Source: Rodentibacter heidelbergensis
Lineage (GTDB): Bacteria; Pseudomonadota; Gammaproteobacteria; Enterobacterales; Pasteurellaceae
Reading direction: 5' to 3'
NCBI RefSeq assembly: GCF_002000125.1
Contig: NZ_MLHH01000023.1
Coordinates: 1-64,000 of the forward strand
DNA: 64,000 bases
A program made the position numbers and the translations under genes. The notes below the pieces were generated by a model that ran no database searches, was not told the origin of the DNA, and worked only from the letters and a program-made list of their open reading frames with translations. This document shows, piece by piece, positions 42,187 through 53,477 of the stretch (position 1 is the stretch's first letter; each line of letters opens with the position of its first letter).

Positions 42187-42399
42187 ATGAAACAAGGTAT
42201 TCATCCAGAATATAAAGAGATCACAGCAACTTGCTCTTGTGGTAATGTCATCAAAACCCGTTCAACATTAGGCAAAGACATCAACCTTGATGTGTGCGGT
42301 AACTGCCACCCATTCTACACAGGTAAACAACGTGTTGTAGATACCGGTGGTCGTGTTGAACGCTTCAACAGCCGTTTCAAAATTCCAAGCACAAAATAA
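42187..42399 (+). CDS. rpmE: 50S ribosomal protein L31
   Basis: L31 is part of the 50S subunit and bridges to the 30S head. The 70-residue protein is the zinc-binding (C+) form, with the four cysteines at CSCGN and CGNCHPF (about 16, 18, 37, 40). The ATG at 42187, preceded by GAGG, gives [13 protein letters not shown]. An in-frame ATG at 42175 is unlikely. A strong terminator follows, beyond which the glycosyltransferase cassette begins. Confidence 0.97.
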   Translation: MKQGIHPEYKEITATCSCGNVIKTRSTLGKDINLDVCGNCHPFYTGKQRVVDTGGRVERFNSRFKIPSTK

Positions 42400-42414
42400 T
42401 TTAAATGTGTTTAT

Positions 42415-42445
42415 AACCCCACCGATTGGTGGGGTTTTGTTTTAT
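42415..42445 (+). terminator. Terminator after rpmE
   Basis: AACCCCACC, loop GATT, GGTGGGGTT, then TTGTTTT. It separates rpmE from the glycosyltransferase cassette, which therefore needs its own promoter in 42446-42490 or relies on read-through. Confidence 0.92.
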
Positions 42446-42493
42446 ACCTATTCAAGCTAGAATAGCCAAAAAACAAATCCAATATTACTCATT

Positions 42494-43294
42494 ATGCATA
42501 CTAATTACGTTATCAGCCTTGCTACGGCAACTCATCGACGTGCACACATCAAACAAGAGTTTGGTCGCCATAATATTTCCTTTGAATTTTATGACGCACT
42601 CAGCCCTTCAGAACATCTTAATCAGCTTATTCAAACACATTTACCTAATCTTGCTCATGCTAAACTTTCAGAAGGTGAAAAAGCTTGTTTTATGAGCCAT
42701 TACATGCTTTGGCAAAAGTGTATTGATGAAAATTTACCTTACATTTATATTTTTGAAGACGATGTATTACTTGGTGAAGATGCTTATCAGTTTTTAGAAG
42801 AAGATGATTGGCTGAATGAACGATTTACCAAAAATGATGCTTTTATTTTGCGTTTTGAAACCTTTCTTAATTATTCAAAATGTGCTGAAGCTAATATAAA
42901 ACCTTATTGCCAGCGCCAAATATTAAAATTAGTCGTAGAAAATTGTGGTACAGCTGGTTATGTGATCTCAAATAAAGAGATTATTGAATTAGTGAAATTT
43001 ATTAAGACACTTTCAGCACAAGCATTATGCTCAATTGATCTAATTATGTTTAACCGATTTAATCAAGACACCTACCAATTAGTACCTGCGTTATGTATTC
43101 AAGAAAATCAATATTATCCCAATAATTCAAATCTCAATAGTCAATTACAAAAAGAAAGAGAAGACATTCACAATAAAAAAGAAAAAAGAACAATATCTAG
43201 CTTGCTTATATCTTTAATTAATAAACCTAAGAAAATATATAATAAACTCTATAAGAAGTTGTATATTTCTCGCCATATTGTGCCGTTTAAATAG
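42494..43294 (+). CDS. Family 25 glycosyltransferase (LOS type)
   Basis: This 266-residue enzyme belongs to GT25, the family of Lex2B/LpsA/LgtB-type lipooligosaccharide transferases. It opens with YVISLATATHRRAHIKQEF, has GEKACFMSHYMLWQKCI (about 56-73), and the acidic EDDVLLGEDAY (about 92-102) expected to bind metal and nucleotide-sugar. The last 55 residues are very basic and end in a Lys/Tyr-rich amphipathic segment that may bind membrane. The ribosome-binding site is poor. First gene of an AT-rich four-gene cassette. Confidence 0.88.
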   Translation: MHTNYVISLATATHRRAHIKQEFGRHNISFEFYDALSPSEHLNQLIQTHLPNLAHAKLSEGEKACFMSHYMLWQKCIDENLPYIYIFEDDVLLGEDAYQFLEEDDWLNERFTKNDAFILRFETFLNYSKCAEANIKPYCQRQILKLVVENCGTAGYVISNKEIIELVKFIKTLSAQALCSIDLIMFNRFNQDTYQLVPALCIQENQYYPNNSNLNSQLQKEREDIHNKKEKRTISSLLISLINKPKKIYNKLYKKLYISRHIVPFK

Positions 43295-43304
43295 GTGGTA
43301 TTTC

Positions 43305-44192
43305 ATGAAAAGTAACGCCCAAAGTATAGAAAATAATCAGATTATAATTGTCACTGCTTTTTTCGATATAGGTCGTGGAAACATTCCAAAAGATAAAGGT
43401 TATCCTGAATATTTAAGCAGAACAACAGATACTTATTTCGAATATTTTTCTAATCTAGCTACTCTAGAAAATGAGATGGTGATATTCACTTCTCCTGATC
43501 TCAAAGAAAGAATTAATAAAATCAGAAAAGATAAACCAACAAAAGTAATTACACTAGATATAGATAAAAAATTCAAACACATATTAAATAAAATAAAAGC
43601 CATTCAAGAATTGGATGAATTTAAAAATAAGGTATCACCTAAACAAATTAAGAATATAGAATACTGGTCTAATTACTATACACTTGTCACTAATTTAAAA
43701 ACATTTTTTGTCAATCTTGCAATAAAAAATACTTTAGATAGTGTCGAAATAACTCAACCTCAATTTGCTTGGGTAGATTTTGGTTATGTTAGAAATATGA
43801 AAACACTAGATAATATTTCTAGTTGGTCTTATGAGTTTGAAAAGGATAAAATCAATTTTTTCTCTATACAAGATATTTATAAAATAAGAACGATAGAAGA
43901 TGTTTATCATGCTATCTTCTATAATGAACCTTACATCATAGGTGGCTGTATCATTGGTAATATTAATGCATGGAAAAAATTCAACAGATTAGTTTTTAAC
44001 TGTCAAAAAAATTTTATAAAAAATAATATCATTGATGATGACCAAGGGATCTTCCTTATGTCTTATTTCAATGATAAGACCTTTTTCAAAATAAATGAAT
44101 TAGGTAAAAATAACTGGTTTGGTCTATTCAAAAAATTTAGCAATAAAAAGCCTTCTTTAATAAAAAGAATAATGGATAAACTAAAATGGTAA
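43305..44192 (+). CDS. HtrL/YibB (WlaTC) family glycosyltransferase
   Basis: A 295-residue protein of the HtrL/YibB/WlaTC family, members of which lie in lipopolysaccharide and lipooligosaccharide loci. Family features include IIIVTAFFDIGRG at the start, a central WSNYYTLVTNLKTFFV, FAWVDFGYVR (about 163-172, the putative metal/sugar site), and IGGCIIGN followed by DDDQGIFLM (about 245-253). The C-terminus is basic (KKPSLIKRIMDKLKW). TAGGTGGTATTTC precedes the ATG at 43305. The next gene overlaps its stop, so the genes are coupled. Donor and acceptor unknown. Confidence 0.8.
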   Translation: MKSNAQSIENNQIIIVTAFFDIGRGNIPKDKGYPEYLSRTTDTYFEYFSNLATLENEMVIFTSPDLKERINKIRKDKPTKVITLDIDKKFKHILNKIKAIQELDEFKNKVSPKQIKNIEYWSNYYTLVTNLKTFFVNLAIKNTLDSVEITQPQFAWVDFGYVRNMKTLDNISSWSYEFEKDKINFFSIQDIYKIRTIEDVYHAIFYNEPYIIGGCIIGNINAWKKFNRLVFNCQKNFIKNNIIDDDQGIFLMSYFNDKTFFKINELGKNNWFGLFKKFSNKKPSLIKRIMDKLKW

Positions 44193-45181
44193 AAAGTAAC
44201 TATTTTTCATATTGTAGATGGATAAAAATAGCGACCTTTCTTAGAAGACCTATTATAAAGAATATCTATCGAGGTCTTATCCCAAAACAAGCGAGAAAAA
44301 ATTTCGAATACTTCTCGGATAAAAAACAACAACTTCACACCGGAAAACATTTTCAGCATTTTATTGATCTTTATTTTGATAAAAAGTTAAAAAATTTTAA
44401 ACTAGATCCATTAAAAAAAGATTTGGTTGGCAAAAAGATCATTTGGCAATATTGGGCGCAAGGGATAGAAGATGTTCCTCCTATTGTTAAGGTATGTTTT
44501 ATTTCTGTCGATCATTTCAAAGGTGAATATGAAGTTATTAGACTAGATGATAATAATTTATCTGAATACTTAAAATTACCCGGTTTTATTCTTGAGAAAA
44601 AAAATCTTAACTATAAATTTAAACATGCTTTCTTTGCAGACCTTATTAGGCTTGCTCTGCTTGATGTATATGGTGGTGTATGGCTTGATGCGACAATATT
44701 TCTTACAGGAAATCTCCCTAAAAAACTCTTAAATATGGACTATTTTATGTTTCAAAGGGATTTTAATACACCAAATAAGAAAAAATGGATAGAATATGAC
44801 TCCGCATATTTTGATTGGAATGACGCTCATAAAGTAAACATTCTTAATAGTTTTATTGTTGCTAAAAATAATAATTTTGTTATACATACATTATTTGACT
44901 TACTAATGAATTTCTGGCTTACACAAGAAACACCTCCTCACTATTTCTTTTTTCAGATCATGTATAATGAATTACTCAATAAAAATTTGCAGGATAAATC
45001 TTGTGAAATTATTGATGACACCTTACCCCATCTTCTACATTACAAATTAAATACACCATTTAATGAAGATGAGTTTAATTCAATAAAAGAAAAAATGAAT
45101 ATACACAAATTAAGATCTATCAAAGATAAAGATATAAAAAAAGGTTCGTTTTATGAATATTTAATAAATAAATCATCATAA
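44186..45181 (+). CDS. Capsular-polysaccharide-type glycosyltransferase
   Basis: A 331-residue GT of the Caps_synth/OCH1-like group. The key region is IWQYWAQGIEDVPPIVKVC (about 90-108), then FADLIRLALLDVYGGVWLDATIFLTG, where D-x-D-like YGGVWLDATI (about 163-172) is the expected sugar-nucleotide site. No signal peptide is apparent. It overlaps the HtrL-type gene by 7 bases and is followed after 10 bp by the GT4 gene. Codon use is strongly AT-rich, unlike the flanking housekeeping genes. Confidence 0.8.
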   Translation: MVKSNYFSYCRWIKIATFLRRPIIKNIYRGLIPKQARKNFEYFSDKKQQLHTGKHFQHFIDLYFDKKLKNFKLDPLKKDLVGKKIIWQYWAQGIEDVPPIVKVCFISVDHFKGEYEVIRLDDNNLSEYLKLPGFILEKKNLNYKFKHAFFADLIRLALLDVYGGVWLDATIFLTGNLPKKLLNMDYFMFQRDFNTPNKKKWIEYDSAYFDWNDAHKVNILNSFIVAKNNNFVIHTLFDLLMNFWLTQETPPHYFFFQIMYNELLNKNLQDKSCEIIDDTLPHLLHYKLNTPFNEDEFNSIKEKMNIHKLRSIKDKDIKKGSFYEYLINKSS

Positions 45182-45191
45182 AGGAGTAAAA

Positions 45192-46283
<1,092 letters not shown>

Positions 46284-46306
46284 CCTGTATAAATTGGGGA
46301 AAAAAC

Positions 46307-46621
46307 ATGACTTTTGCAGAAATTTTAGACACACTTCCAACCATTGATCATCTCTCCGGGTTAAATGTAAAACAAGGGGATGAAGTAATTCACCATATTC
46401 CGGCAGTGCCTGGGAAGCTGGGTTCTTTGCGTCTTTACCATGCTTTGGCAGAAAAATTTAACGGAAAATTAGACCGCACTTCCGCACAACAAGGTATCGT
46501 ATGGTTTGCCGAACATGTGGAAGATGCCAAAAACAATCCGGGTAAACATCCAAACATTGATTTGCTTTTTGATGTGATAGAAAATCATCGTCTTTTACAC
46601 CTTGAATTATTAAAAAATTAA
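46307..46621 (+). CDS. Small conserved protein (probable DUF2322)
   Basis: A 104-residue cytoplasmic protein, probably of the DUF2322 family known from Haemophilus and Neisseria; function unknown. It is helical with a conserved-looking DEVIHHIPAVPGKLGSLRLY core (about 24-43) and GIVWFAEHVEDAKNNPGKHP (about 63-82), and four histidines that could bind metal. GGGGAAAAAAC precedes the ATG. It contains an uptake signal and normal base composition, so it marks the return to core chromosome after the cassette. Confidence 0.7.
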   Translation: MTFAEILDTLPTIDHLSGLNVKQGDEVIHHIPAVPGKLGSLRLYHALAEKFNGKLDRTSAQQGIVWFAEHVEDAKNNPGKHPNIDLLFDVIENHRLLHLELLKN

Positions 46622-46745
46622 TCAATTGAATTGAACTTTTAATAGGTAAAACCTGTCTTATAAAGCAAAATGAGTTCAATAAAATCTTTTATTGTGCTAT
46701 AACTGTGTCTTAATTGGTTGATACCAAAGAAAAAGAAGGGAAAAG

Positions 46746-47591
46746 ATGGATAAAGAAACACAAATGATGTTAGTTCCTCAAGGTAGTATTGAAGGCTATA
46801 TTCGTGCAGCAAATGAATACCCGATGTTAACCGCTGAGGAAGAAAAAGCCTTAGCAGAGCGTCTATATTATAACGGTGATATTGAAGCAGCTAAAAAATT
46901 GGTATTGTCCCACCTTCGTTTTGTCATTCACGTTGCACGCGGTTATTCCGGTTATGGTTTACCGCAGGCAGATTTAATTCAAGAAGGTAACATCGGCTTA
47001 ATGAAAGCGGTGAAGCGTTTTAATCCTGAAGTGGGCGTACGCTTAGTTTCCTTTGCTGTCCATTGGATTAAAGCAGAGATTCACGAATATGTTCTGCGCA
47101 ATTGGCGTATCGTGAAAGTGGCCACCACCAAAGCACAGCGTAAATTATTCTTTAATCTACGCAAAACAAAACAACGTTTGGGTTGGTTTAACGAAAACGA
47201 AGTGGATATGGTCGCAAATGAGCTTGGGGTGTCAAAAGAAGATGTGATCGAAATGGAATCACGCATGACCGGGGCGGATGTCGGCTTTGATTTACCAACA
47301 GATGATAGTGAGGCAGAAACCTATTCTCCTTCACTTTACTTGGAAGATAAAAGTTCTAATTTTGCCGCCGAGCTTGAAAATGAAAATTTTGAAAGCCAAG
47401 CCGTAGAGCAATTAAGCGTTGCCTTAAAAAATCTTGATGCGCGTAGTCAGGATATTATTCAAACCCGTTGGTTGGATGATGATAAAGCAACACTACATGA
47501 TTTGGCAGCAAAATATAATGTTTCAGCAGAGCGTATCCGACAATTAGAAGCGAACGCCTTGAAAAAACTGAAAAGTGCGGTCAATTTTTAG
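46746..47591 (+). CDS. rpoH: Heat-shock sigma factor RpoH
   Basis: Sigma-32 directs RNA polymerase to heat-shock promoters. The 281-residue protein contains region 2 ([18 protein letters not shown], about 75-92), the RpoH box [18 protein letters not shown] (about 131-148) between regions 2 and 3, and the region 4 helix-turn-helix ([20 protein letters not shown], about 248-267). GAAGGGAAAAG precedes the ATG. Translation of rpoH is often controlled by temperature-sensitive mRNA folding, but no such structure was worked out here. Confidence 0.96.
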   Translation: MDKETQMMLVPQGSIEGYIRAANEYPMLTAEEEKALAERLYYNGDIEAAKKLVLSHLRFVIHVARGYSGYGLPQADLIQEGNIGLMKAVKRFNPEVGVRLVSFAVHWIKAEIHEYVLRNWRIVKVATTKAQRKLFFNLRKTKQRLGWFNENEVDMVANELGVSKEDVIEMESRMTGADVGFDLPTDDSEAETYSPSLYLEDKSSNFAAELENENFESQAVEQLSVALKNLDARSQDIIQTRWLDDDKATLHDLAAKYNVSAERIRQLEANALKKLKSAVNF

Positions 47592-47605
47592 AAAATATTT
47601 AAGGA

Positions 47606-47629
47606 AAAACCTGCCAATCGGCAGGTTTT
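47606..47629. terminator. Bidirectional terminator between rpoH and plsY
   Basis: AAAACCTGCC, loop AATC, GGCAGGTTTT, flanked by A and T runs. It lies just past rpoH and overlaps the plsY stop. Confidence 0.9.
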
Positions 47630-48227
47630 ATTTTTTCTTTAATTTTGACCAAATTTTGTCTTCTTGCCCACGCCATAAACGCTGAATATTATCGTGATGA
47701 CGATAAACCAATAAGCAACAAACTAAAGCAACCGGGAACGTAAATTCAGGTTTAAACCACCAAACATAAAAAGGCGCTAACAATGCGGTCACCACAGCGC
47801 TTAAAGAAGAGTAACCGCTGATTAAGAACAAAATCATCCAAGTGCCAAATGTGGTTCCGGCCACTGCCCAAGCAATGGGAGCGATAGCGCCAAATGCGGT
47901 CGCCACCCCTTTCCCTCCCCGAAATTGAAAGAAAATAGGGAAAATATGCCCTAAACAAGCTGCCAGAGCCACCATACCGAGTTCAAATTGTGTTAAACCA
48001 AGGTAGTAGCCCACCCAAACGGGTATCATTCCTTTTAAAATATCAAAAATCAGTACGCCTAAAGCAGCCCATCTTCCCCCAATTCGAAGCACATTTGTCG
48101 CACCGGGATTATGAGAACCATGCTGACGAGGATCAGGCAGACCGGCTATCCGACAAATTAAAATAGCACCGGAAACTGAGCCTAAAAGATAGGCAAAAAT
48201 CATATAAAGCGTGGCAAATAGGCTCAT
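47628..48227 (-). CDS. plsY: Acyl-phosphate glycerol-3-phosphate acyltransferase PlsY
   Basis: PlsY transfers the acyl group from acyl-phosphate to glycerol-3-phosphate, the first step of phospholipid synthesis. The 199-residue inner-membrane protein has about five helices and the family loops [30 protein letters not shown] (residues about 18-47, catalytic Ser/Gly motif GSHNPGATN) and FRGGKGVAT (about 102-110). The ATG at 48227 is preferred to 48281, which would add a non-membrane tail overlapping the divergent promoter. It diverges from folB as in enterics. Confidence 0.94.
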   Translation of the reverse strand: MSLFATLYMIFAYLLGSVSGAILICRIAGLPDPRQHGSHNPGATNVLRIGGRWAALGVLIFDILKGMIPVWVGYYLGLTQFELGMVALAACLGHIFPIFFQFRGGKGVATAFGAIAPIAWAVAGTTFGTWMILFLISGYSSLSAVVTALLAPFYVWWFKPEFTFPVALVCCLLVYRHHDNIQRLWRGQEDKIWSKLKKK

Positions 48228-48311
48228 TTTTACCTCAAAATGATGAAAGTGGTTCGTTATTCTACCTAAACTTGATAGCATACGCCTACAATAATTTTAG
48301 AGGAAAGAAAT

Positions 48312-48665
48312 ATGGATAAAATTTTTATTGAAGAATTGACCGTATTTGCTCAAATCGGCGTTTATGATTGGGAACAAAAAATTAAGCAAAAACTGGTTTT
48401 TGATTTGGAAATGGCATGGGATGCCCGAAAAGCGGCGGAAACCGATGATGTGCAATATTGCCTAAATTATGCAGAAGTGAGTCAATGTATTCTTGATTAC
48501 GTCCAATCAAAGGCTTTTTTATTGATTGAAAGTGTGGCTTATGAAGTTGCCGATGAGTTACAACAACGTTTTAACATTCCATGGCTACGATTAAAACTCA
48601 GCAAACCTCAGGCAGTTGCACAAGCTCGCAGTGTTGGGATTATGATTGAACGGGGAACGCAATAA
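48312..48665 (+). CDS. folB: Dihydroneopterin aldolase
   Basis: FolB converts dihydroneopterin to 6-hydroxymethyl-dihydropterin in folate synthesis. The 117 residues form the usual T-fold: IEELTVFAQIGVYDWEQK (about 5-22, with catalytic Glu) and the lysine in LKLSKPQAV (about 96-104). It diverges from plsY and converges on zapA, with a small hairpin (48670-48699) between. Confidence 0.94.
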   Translation: MDKIFIEELTVFAQIGVYDWEQKIKQKLVFDLEMAWDARKAAETDDVQYCLNYAEVSQCILDYVQSKAFLLIESVAYEVADELQQRFNIPWLRLKLSKPQAVAQARSVGIMIERGTQ

Positions 48666-48669
48666 ATAA

Positions 48670-48699
48670 GCAAGAGGCAGATAAATCTTACTCTCTTGC
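48670..48699. terminator. Hairpin between folB and zapA
   Basis: GCAAGAG and CTCTTGC pair across 16 bases. The right arm lies in the last codons of zapA. A weak candidate terminator. Confidence 0.4.
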
Positions 48700-48984
48700 G
48701 GTAAGGATACTGCCTAAAGAATGATCCAGTTGCTGAATTCGGGTTTTCAGCACCTCTTCAATTTGCGAATTTTTATTTTTTTCTTGAGTGAGCTCAAAAC
48801 TTAGATTTAACGCCACAATGGAAAGCACACGATCAAGCTGAATTAAACCGGTTTTTTCTTTCATTTCGGAAACCAAACCATCTAAATGGCGTGCTGCCTG
48901 ACGTAATGCGTCCTCCTGCTCTTGTGGCACATTTAAACGTAATACTTGCCCTAATACGACAATTTCAACCAGTTTTAATGACAT
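48688..48984 (-). CDS. zapA: Cell division protein ZapA
   Basis: ZapA stabilises FtsZ filaments at the division ring. The 98-residue protein has an N-terminal ZapA head ([19 protein letters not shown], about 6-24) and a long C-terminal coiled coil (about 45-98). It diverges from polA. The 6S RNA gene, often next to zapA, was not recognised here. Confidence 0.9.
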   Translation of the reverse strand: MSLKLVEIVVLGQVLRLNVPQEQEDALRQAARHLDGLVSEMKEKTGLIQLDRVLSIVALNLSFELTQEKNKNSQIEEVLKTRIQQLDHSLGSILTARE

Positions 48985-49103
48985 TGTATTTCCCTTATTC
49001 GCATTTTTTGAATGTGCAATATTATGCCATAGGCAAGTTTTTTCGTCATATATTTTACTCTGCCCTTCTCTGCTATCTGTTCACCCCCTTTCGGAATTTA
49101 CGC

Positions 49104-49109
49104 TATAAT
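49104..49109 (+). promoter_or_regulatory. Likely -10 box for polA
   Basis: TATAAT 34 bases before the polA ATG, in the zapA-polA divergent region. Confidence 0.5.
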
Positions 49110-49142
49110 GCCCCCACTTTATTCTATATAAACGAGATTTTT

Positions 49143-51941
49143 ATGGCACAGATCGCAGCAAATCCCCTTGTCTTAGTAGACGGGTCTTCTTATTTATATC
49201 GTGCATTTCACGCCTTTCCTCCCTTCACCAATTCAGCCGGTGAGCCAACGGGGGCAATGTATGGCGTATTAAATATGCTAAAAAGCCTGATTTCTCAGGT
49301 ACAACCAAGCCACATTGCGGTCGTATTTGATGCCAAAGGGAAAACTTTTCGTGATGAATTGTTTGAACAATATAAATCTCACCGCCCTCCAATGCCGGAT
49401 GATCTCAGAAAACAAATCCAACCGCTGCACGATATGATCCGTGCCCTTGGTATTCCGCTTTTAGTGATCGAAGGGGTGGAAGCTGATGATGTCATCGGTA
49501 CGCTTGCCGTGCAAGCCTCCCATGCCGGCAAAAAAGTGCTAATTAGCACAGGGGATAAAGATATGGCACAGTTAGTTGATGAGAATATTATGCTCATCAA
49601 TACCATGAACAACACCTTATTAGACCGTGAAGGGGTCGTTGAAAAATACGGCATCCCACCGGAACGCATTATTGATTACCTCGCACTGATGGGTGATAGT
49701 TCGGATAACATTCCCGGTGTTGCCGGTGTAGGAGAGAAAACTGCACTTGGGCTGCTACAAGGGCTAGGCAGTATGGCTGAAATTTATGCCAATCTCGACA
49801 AAGTGGCTGAACTCCCTATTCGTGGTGCGAAAAAACTCGGCGAGAAATTACTGGCAGAAAAGCAAAATGCGGATTTGTCTTACACCCTCGCTACCATTAA
49901 AACCGATGTGGCGTTAGATATCACGCCTGATGAATTATTACTCGGTGAAAGTGATAATGACCGCCTGATCGAATATTTCGGACGTTATGAATTCAAGCGC
50001 TGGTTAGGTGAAGTGATAAATGGCGCCGATTCTATCACTCAGGCTAACGAACAAGCGGTGAAAATCAATCCTTATCAGGCGACACCGACAGTTTCCGGCG
50101 AAAGTGCGGTGGAAAATCAGCCTGAATTTCACATTGATCGCAGCCAATATGAAACCCTGCTCACAGAAGCCGATTTAACCCGTTGGATTGATAAATTATC
50201 AAAGGCTAATTTATTCGCTCTCGATACAGAAACTGATAGCCTGAATTATATGGCGGCGAACCTTGTCGGGCTTTCTTTCGCACTTGAAAATGGCGAAGCG
50301 GCTTACCTACCGTTGCAATTAGATTATCTCGGTGCACCAAAAACACTGAAAAAAACCACCGCACTTTCCGCCCTCAAACCTATTCTGGAAAATGCTGAGA
50401 TAAAAAAAGTGGGGCAAAATCTCAAATATGATCTTACTATTTTGGCTCGCAATGGTATTGAAGTGCAGGGTATCGCCTTTGATACCATGTTGGAATCCTA
50501 TGTATTGGATAGCACCGGTCGTCACAATATGGACGATCTCGCTAAACGCTACCTCGGGCATCAAACCATCAGTTTTGAAGAAATTGCCGGCAAAGGCAAA
50601 AATCAGCTGACATTTAACCAAATTCCCTTGGAACAAGCCGCCGAATATGCAGCGGAAGATGCGGATATCACCATGAAACTGCAACAAGTTTTATGGAAAA
50701 AATTACAAGCAGAGCCTAGCCTCGCAGCCCTTTTTGAGAATATTGAATTGCCATTACTTAGCGTGCTTTCACACATGGAACGAACCGGGGTATTAATTGA
50801 TAGCGATGCGCTTTTTATCCAATCCAATGAAATCACCACCAGATTGACCGAGCTGGAAACCCGAGCTTATGAACTCGCCGGTCAAACTTTCAATCTCGCC
50901 TCCACCAAACAATTGCAAGAAATTTTGTTTGATAAATTAGGATTACCGGTTTTACAAAAAACACCGAAAGGTGCGCCCTCCACCAACGAGGAAGTGCTGG
51001 AAGAATTGGCTTACAGCCATGAATTACCCAAAGTTTTAGTGGAACATCGAGGCCTGAGCAAATTAAAATCCACCTATACGGATAAATTGCCACAAATGGT
51101 GGATTCGAACACAGGACGTGTCCACACCTCTTACCACCAAGCGGTTACGGCCACCGGGCGATTATCCTCCAGTGATCCTAACTTACAAAATATTCCGATC
51201 CGCAATGAAGAAGGTCGCCGTATTCGCCAAGCATTTATTGCCCGTGAGGGGTATTCTGTGGTGGCGGCTGACTATTCCCAAATCGAATTACGCATTATGG
51301 CGCATTTATCTCAGGATCAAGGGTTGATTAACGCCTTTGCACAAGGGAAAGACATTCACCGCTCTACCGCAGCGGAAATCTTTGGTGTGCCGTTAGATGA
51401 GGTCACAAACGAACAACGCCGCAATGCCAAAGCCATTAACTTTGGGCTGATTTATGGTATGTCCGCCTTTGGGCTTTCTCGTCAGCTCGGTATTCCAAGG
51501 GGCGATGCACAAAAATATATGGATTTATATTTCCAACGTTATCCGGGTGTACAAACCTTTATGCAGGATATCCGAGAAAAAGCCAAAGCACAGGGTTATG
51601 TGGAAACCCTATTCGGTCGCCGTTTATATTTGCCGGATATTAACTCTAGCAACGCCATGCGCCGCAAAGGGGCTGAACGGGTCGCCATTAATGCCCCAAT
51701 GCAAGGTACGGCAGCCGATATTATTAAACGAGCCATGATTAAACTTGATGAGCTGGTTCGCCACGATCCTGATATTGATATGATCATGCAAGTACATGAT
51801 GAATTAGTGTTTGAAGTGCGGTCGGAAAAAGTGGAATTTTTTAGCCAACTTATTAAGCAAAATATGGAAAGTGCCGCTGAATTGGTCGTCCCACTCATTG
51901 TCGATGTGGGCGTGGGGAAAAATTGGGATGAGGCCCATTAA
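49143..51941 (+). CDS. polA: DNA polymerase I
   Basis: PolA fills gaps and removes RNA primers. The 932-residue protein has the 5' nuclease domain (about 1-290, [16 protein letters not shown]), the 3'-5' exonuclease domain with intact DTETD (about 358-362), and the polymerase domain with motif [15 protein letters not shown] (about 706-719), motif [16 protein letters not shown] and motif [10 protein letters not shown]. The ATG at 49143 gives the family N-terminus; the frame stays open back to 48891, but that region overlaps zapA on the other strand and lacks homology. Confidence 0.97.
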   Translation: MAQIAANPLVLVDGSSYLYRAFHAFPPFTNSAGEPTGAMYGVLNMLKSLISQVQPSHIAVVFDAKGKTFRDELFEQYKSHRPPMPDDLRKQIQPLHDMIRALGIPLLVIEGVEADDVIGTLAVQASHAGKKVLISTGDKDMAQLVDENIMLINTMNNTLLDREGVVEKYGIPPERIIDYLALMGDSSDNIPGVAGVGEKTALGLLQGLGSMAEIYANLDKVAELPIRGAKKLGEKLLAEKQNADLSYTLATIKTDVALDITPDELLLGESDNDRLIEYFGRYEFKRWLGEVINGADSITQANEQAVKINPYQATPTVSGESAVENQPEFHIDRSQYETLLTEADLTRWIDKLSKANLFALDTETDSLNYMAANLVGLSFALENGEAAYLPLQLDYLGAPKTLKKTTALSALKPILENAEIKKVGQNLKYDLTILARNGIEVQGIAFDTMLESYVLDSTGRHNMDDLAKRYLGHQTISFEEIAGKGKNQLTFNQIPLEQAAEYAAEDADITMKLQQVLWKKLQAEPSLAALFENIELPLLSVLSHMERTGVLIDSDALFIQSNEITTRLTELETRAYELAGQTFNLASTKQLQEILFDKLGLPVLQKTPKGAPSTNEEVLEELAYSHELPKVLVEHRGLSKLKSTYTDKLPQMVDSNTGRVHTSYHQAVTATGRLSSSDPNLQNIPIRNEEGRRIRQAFIAREGYSVVAADYSQIELRIMAHLSQDQGLINAFAQGKDIHRSTAAEIFGVPLDEVTNEQRRNAKAINFGLIYGMSAFGLSRQLGIPRGDAQKYMDLYFQRYPGVQTFMQDIREKAKAQGYVETLFGRRLYLPDINSSNAMRRKGAERVAINAPMQGTAADIIKRAMIKLDELVRHDPDIDMIMQVHDELVFEVRSEKVEFFSQLIKQNMESAAELVVPLIVDVGVGKNWDEAH

Positions 51942-51974
51942 TATTAAATCATTCATAACGCCATTTTTGAAAAG

Positions 51975-53282
51975 ATGATGAACCAAGAAAGATTACAGCA
52001 AATTGAAACGCCCTTACTACATATTGTCGAACGTGATGTCGTGCCCGCATTAGGTTGCACCGAGCCGATTTCCCTCGCCCTTGCGGCAGCAACGGCGGCA
52101 AAATACTTAGGCAAAACACCCAGCCACATCAAAACTAAAGTTTCCCCTAATTTGATGAAAAATGGTTTAGGTGTCGCCGTACCCGGCACGGGTATGGTGG
52201 GGTTGCCTATTGCGGCCGCAATTGGTGCATTAGGCGGTGATCCTGAGGGGGGGCTGGAAGTCTTAAAATCAATCACGAGAGAACAAGTTTTGGCGGCGAA
52301 AGCCATGCTTGAGCAAAAGCGGGTGAGTGTCGATATTCACCCAACAGAGCATATTCTCTATTCTGAAGCCGTGCTTTTTGCAGAAAATGATTGGGTAAAA
52401 GTCGTCATTCAAGATCAACACACCAATGTTATTTTGATTGAAAAAAATACCGAGGTCCTCTTTGAAAAAACAGAAAATGAATGTGCGGATGCCGATCCCT
52501 ATAAAATCTTCAAACAAGTTTCTGCCCGTGAGATTTTTGAATTTTCCTGCGAAGTGGCCTTAGATAAAATTCGCTTTATCGGGCAAGCGGCTGAACTCAA
52601 TCGGGCTCTTTCCAACGAGGGGTTAAGGGAAGATTACGGTCTACATATCGGGCGAACCCTGCGCAAACAGGTAGGGAGCGGTTTAATTTCAGACGATTTA
52701 CTCAGCAGAATTATGATCGAAACCACGGCCGCTTCCGATGCCCGAATGGGTGGTGCGGCCTTACCCGCCATGAGCAATTCCGGCTCGGGAAATCAAGGGA
52801 TTACCGCCACCATGCCGGTTGTCGTTGTTGCCGATTATTTGAACATTGATAAAGAAAAACGCCTGCGTGCCTTATTTTTATCCCACCTAATGGCGATTTA
52901 TATTCACAGTAAACTGCCTAAATTATCTGCACTTTGTGCTGTTACCACCGCTTCAATGGGAAGCTGTGCCGGCATTGCCTATTTATTAACAGGGAAATTT
53001 GAAACCGCCAGTATGGGCATTTGCAGTATGATCGGCGATATCAGCGGTATCATTTGTGATGGGGCGGCAAACAGTTGTGCAATGAAAGTGTCTACCAGCG
53101 TAGCATCAGGTTATAAAGCAGTACTTATGGCCATGGATGAAACCCATGTAACCGGCAACGAAGGCATCGTTGAACACGATCTCGACCGTACTATCGATAA
53201 CCTCTGTGCCATCGCCTCGAAGAGTATGCCACACATTGATCGCCAAGTGATTGAAATAATGGTGAACAAACCCTGTCCTTAA
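51975..53282 (+). CDS. cyuA: L-cysteine desulfidase (UPF0597/CyuA)
   Basis: The 435-residue protein belongs to the UPF0597/YhaM family, now CyuA in E. coli, which breaks down L-cysteine to pyruvate, ammonia and sulfide. It is related to the alpha chain of L-serine dehydratase. Conserved cysteines for an iron-sulfur cluster appear in PALGCTEP (about 25-32), SMGSCAGIAYL and ICDGAANSCAMK (about 353-364). The first ATG pair (51975 and 51978) gives alternative starts. It lies 33 bp after polA and ends in a strong terminator. Confidence 0.88.
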   Translation: MMNQERLQQIETPLLHIVERDVVPALGCTEPISLALAAATAAKYLGKTPSHIKTKVSPNLMKNGLGVAVPGTGMVGLPIAAAIGALGGDPEGGLEVLKSITREQVLAAKAMLEQKRVSVDIHPTEHILYSEAVLFAENDWVKVVIQDQHTNVILIEKNTEVLFEKTENECADADPYKIFKQVSAREIFEFSCEVALDKIRFIGQAAELNRALSNEGLREDYGLHIGRTLRKQVGSGLISDDLLSRIMIETTAASDARMGGAALPAMSNSGSGNQGITATMPVVVVADYLNIDKEKRLRALFLSHLMAIYIHSKLPKLSALCAVTTASMGSCAGIAYLLTGKFETASMGICSMIGDISGIICDGAANSCAMKVSTSVASGYKAVLMAMDETHVTGNEGIVEHDLDRTIDNLCAIASKSMPHIDRQVIEIMVNKPCP

Positions 53283-53298
53283 TTGGCTATCATTTAAC

Positions 53299-53339
53299 GA
53301 CCTGTATCGCTGCAAAGCCATCGGATACAGGTCTTTTTT
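53299..53339 (+). terminator. Terminator after cyuA
   Basis: GACCTGTATC and GATACAGGTC pair across 15 bases, followed by six T. Confidence 0.9.
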
Positions 53340-53477
53340 ATTCTATGAGAAATCGTTAATAATCCCCGCACTTTCGCCCCCCTCTCCCTACCAATTTGTA
53401 CGGTTTTGCGGTATGCTATCTGCCATTTTATCAGATAAAAAATTCCGCAAAGTGCGGTCAAAATTGAAGGTGATTTT

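Noticed and set aside
48891-49142. Open frame extending polA by 84 residues upstream
   Set aside because: It overlaps zapA on the other strand and the divergent promoter; the ATG at 49143 gives the normal DNA polymerase I start and length.
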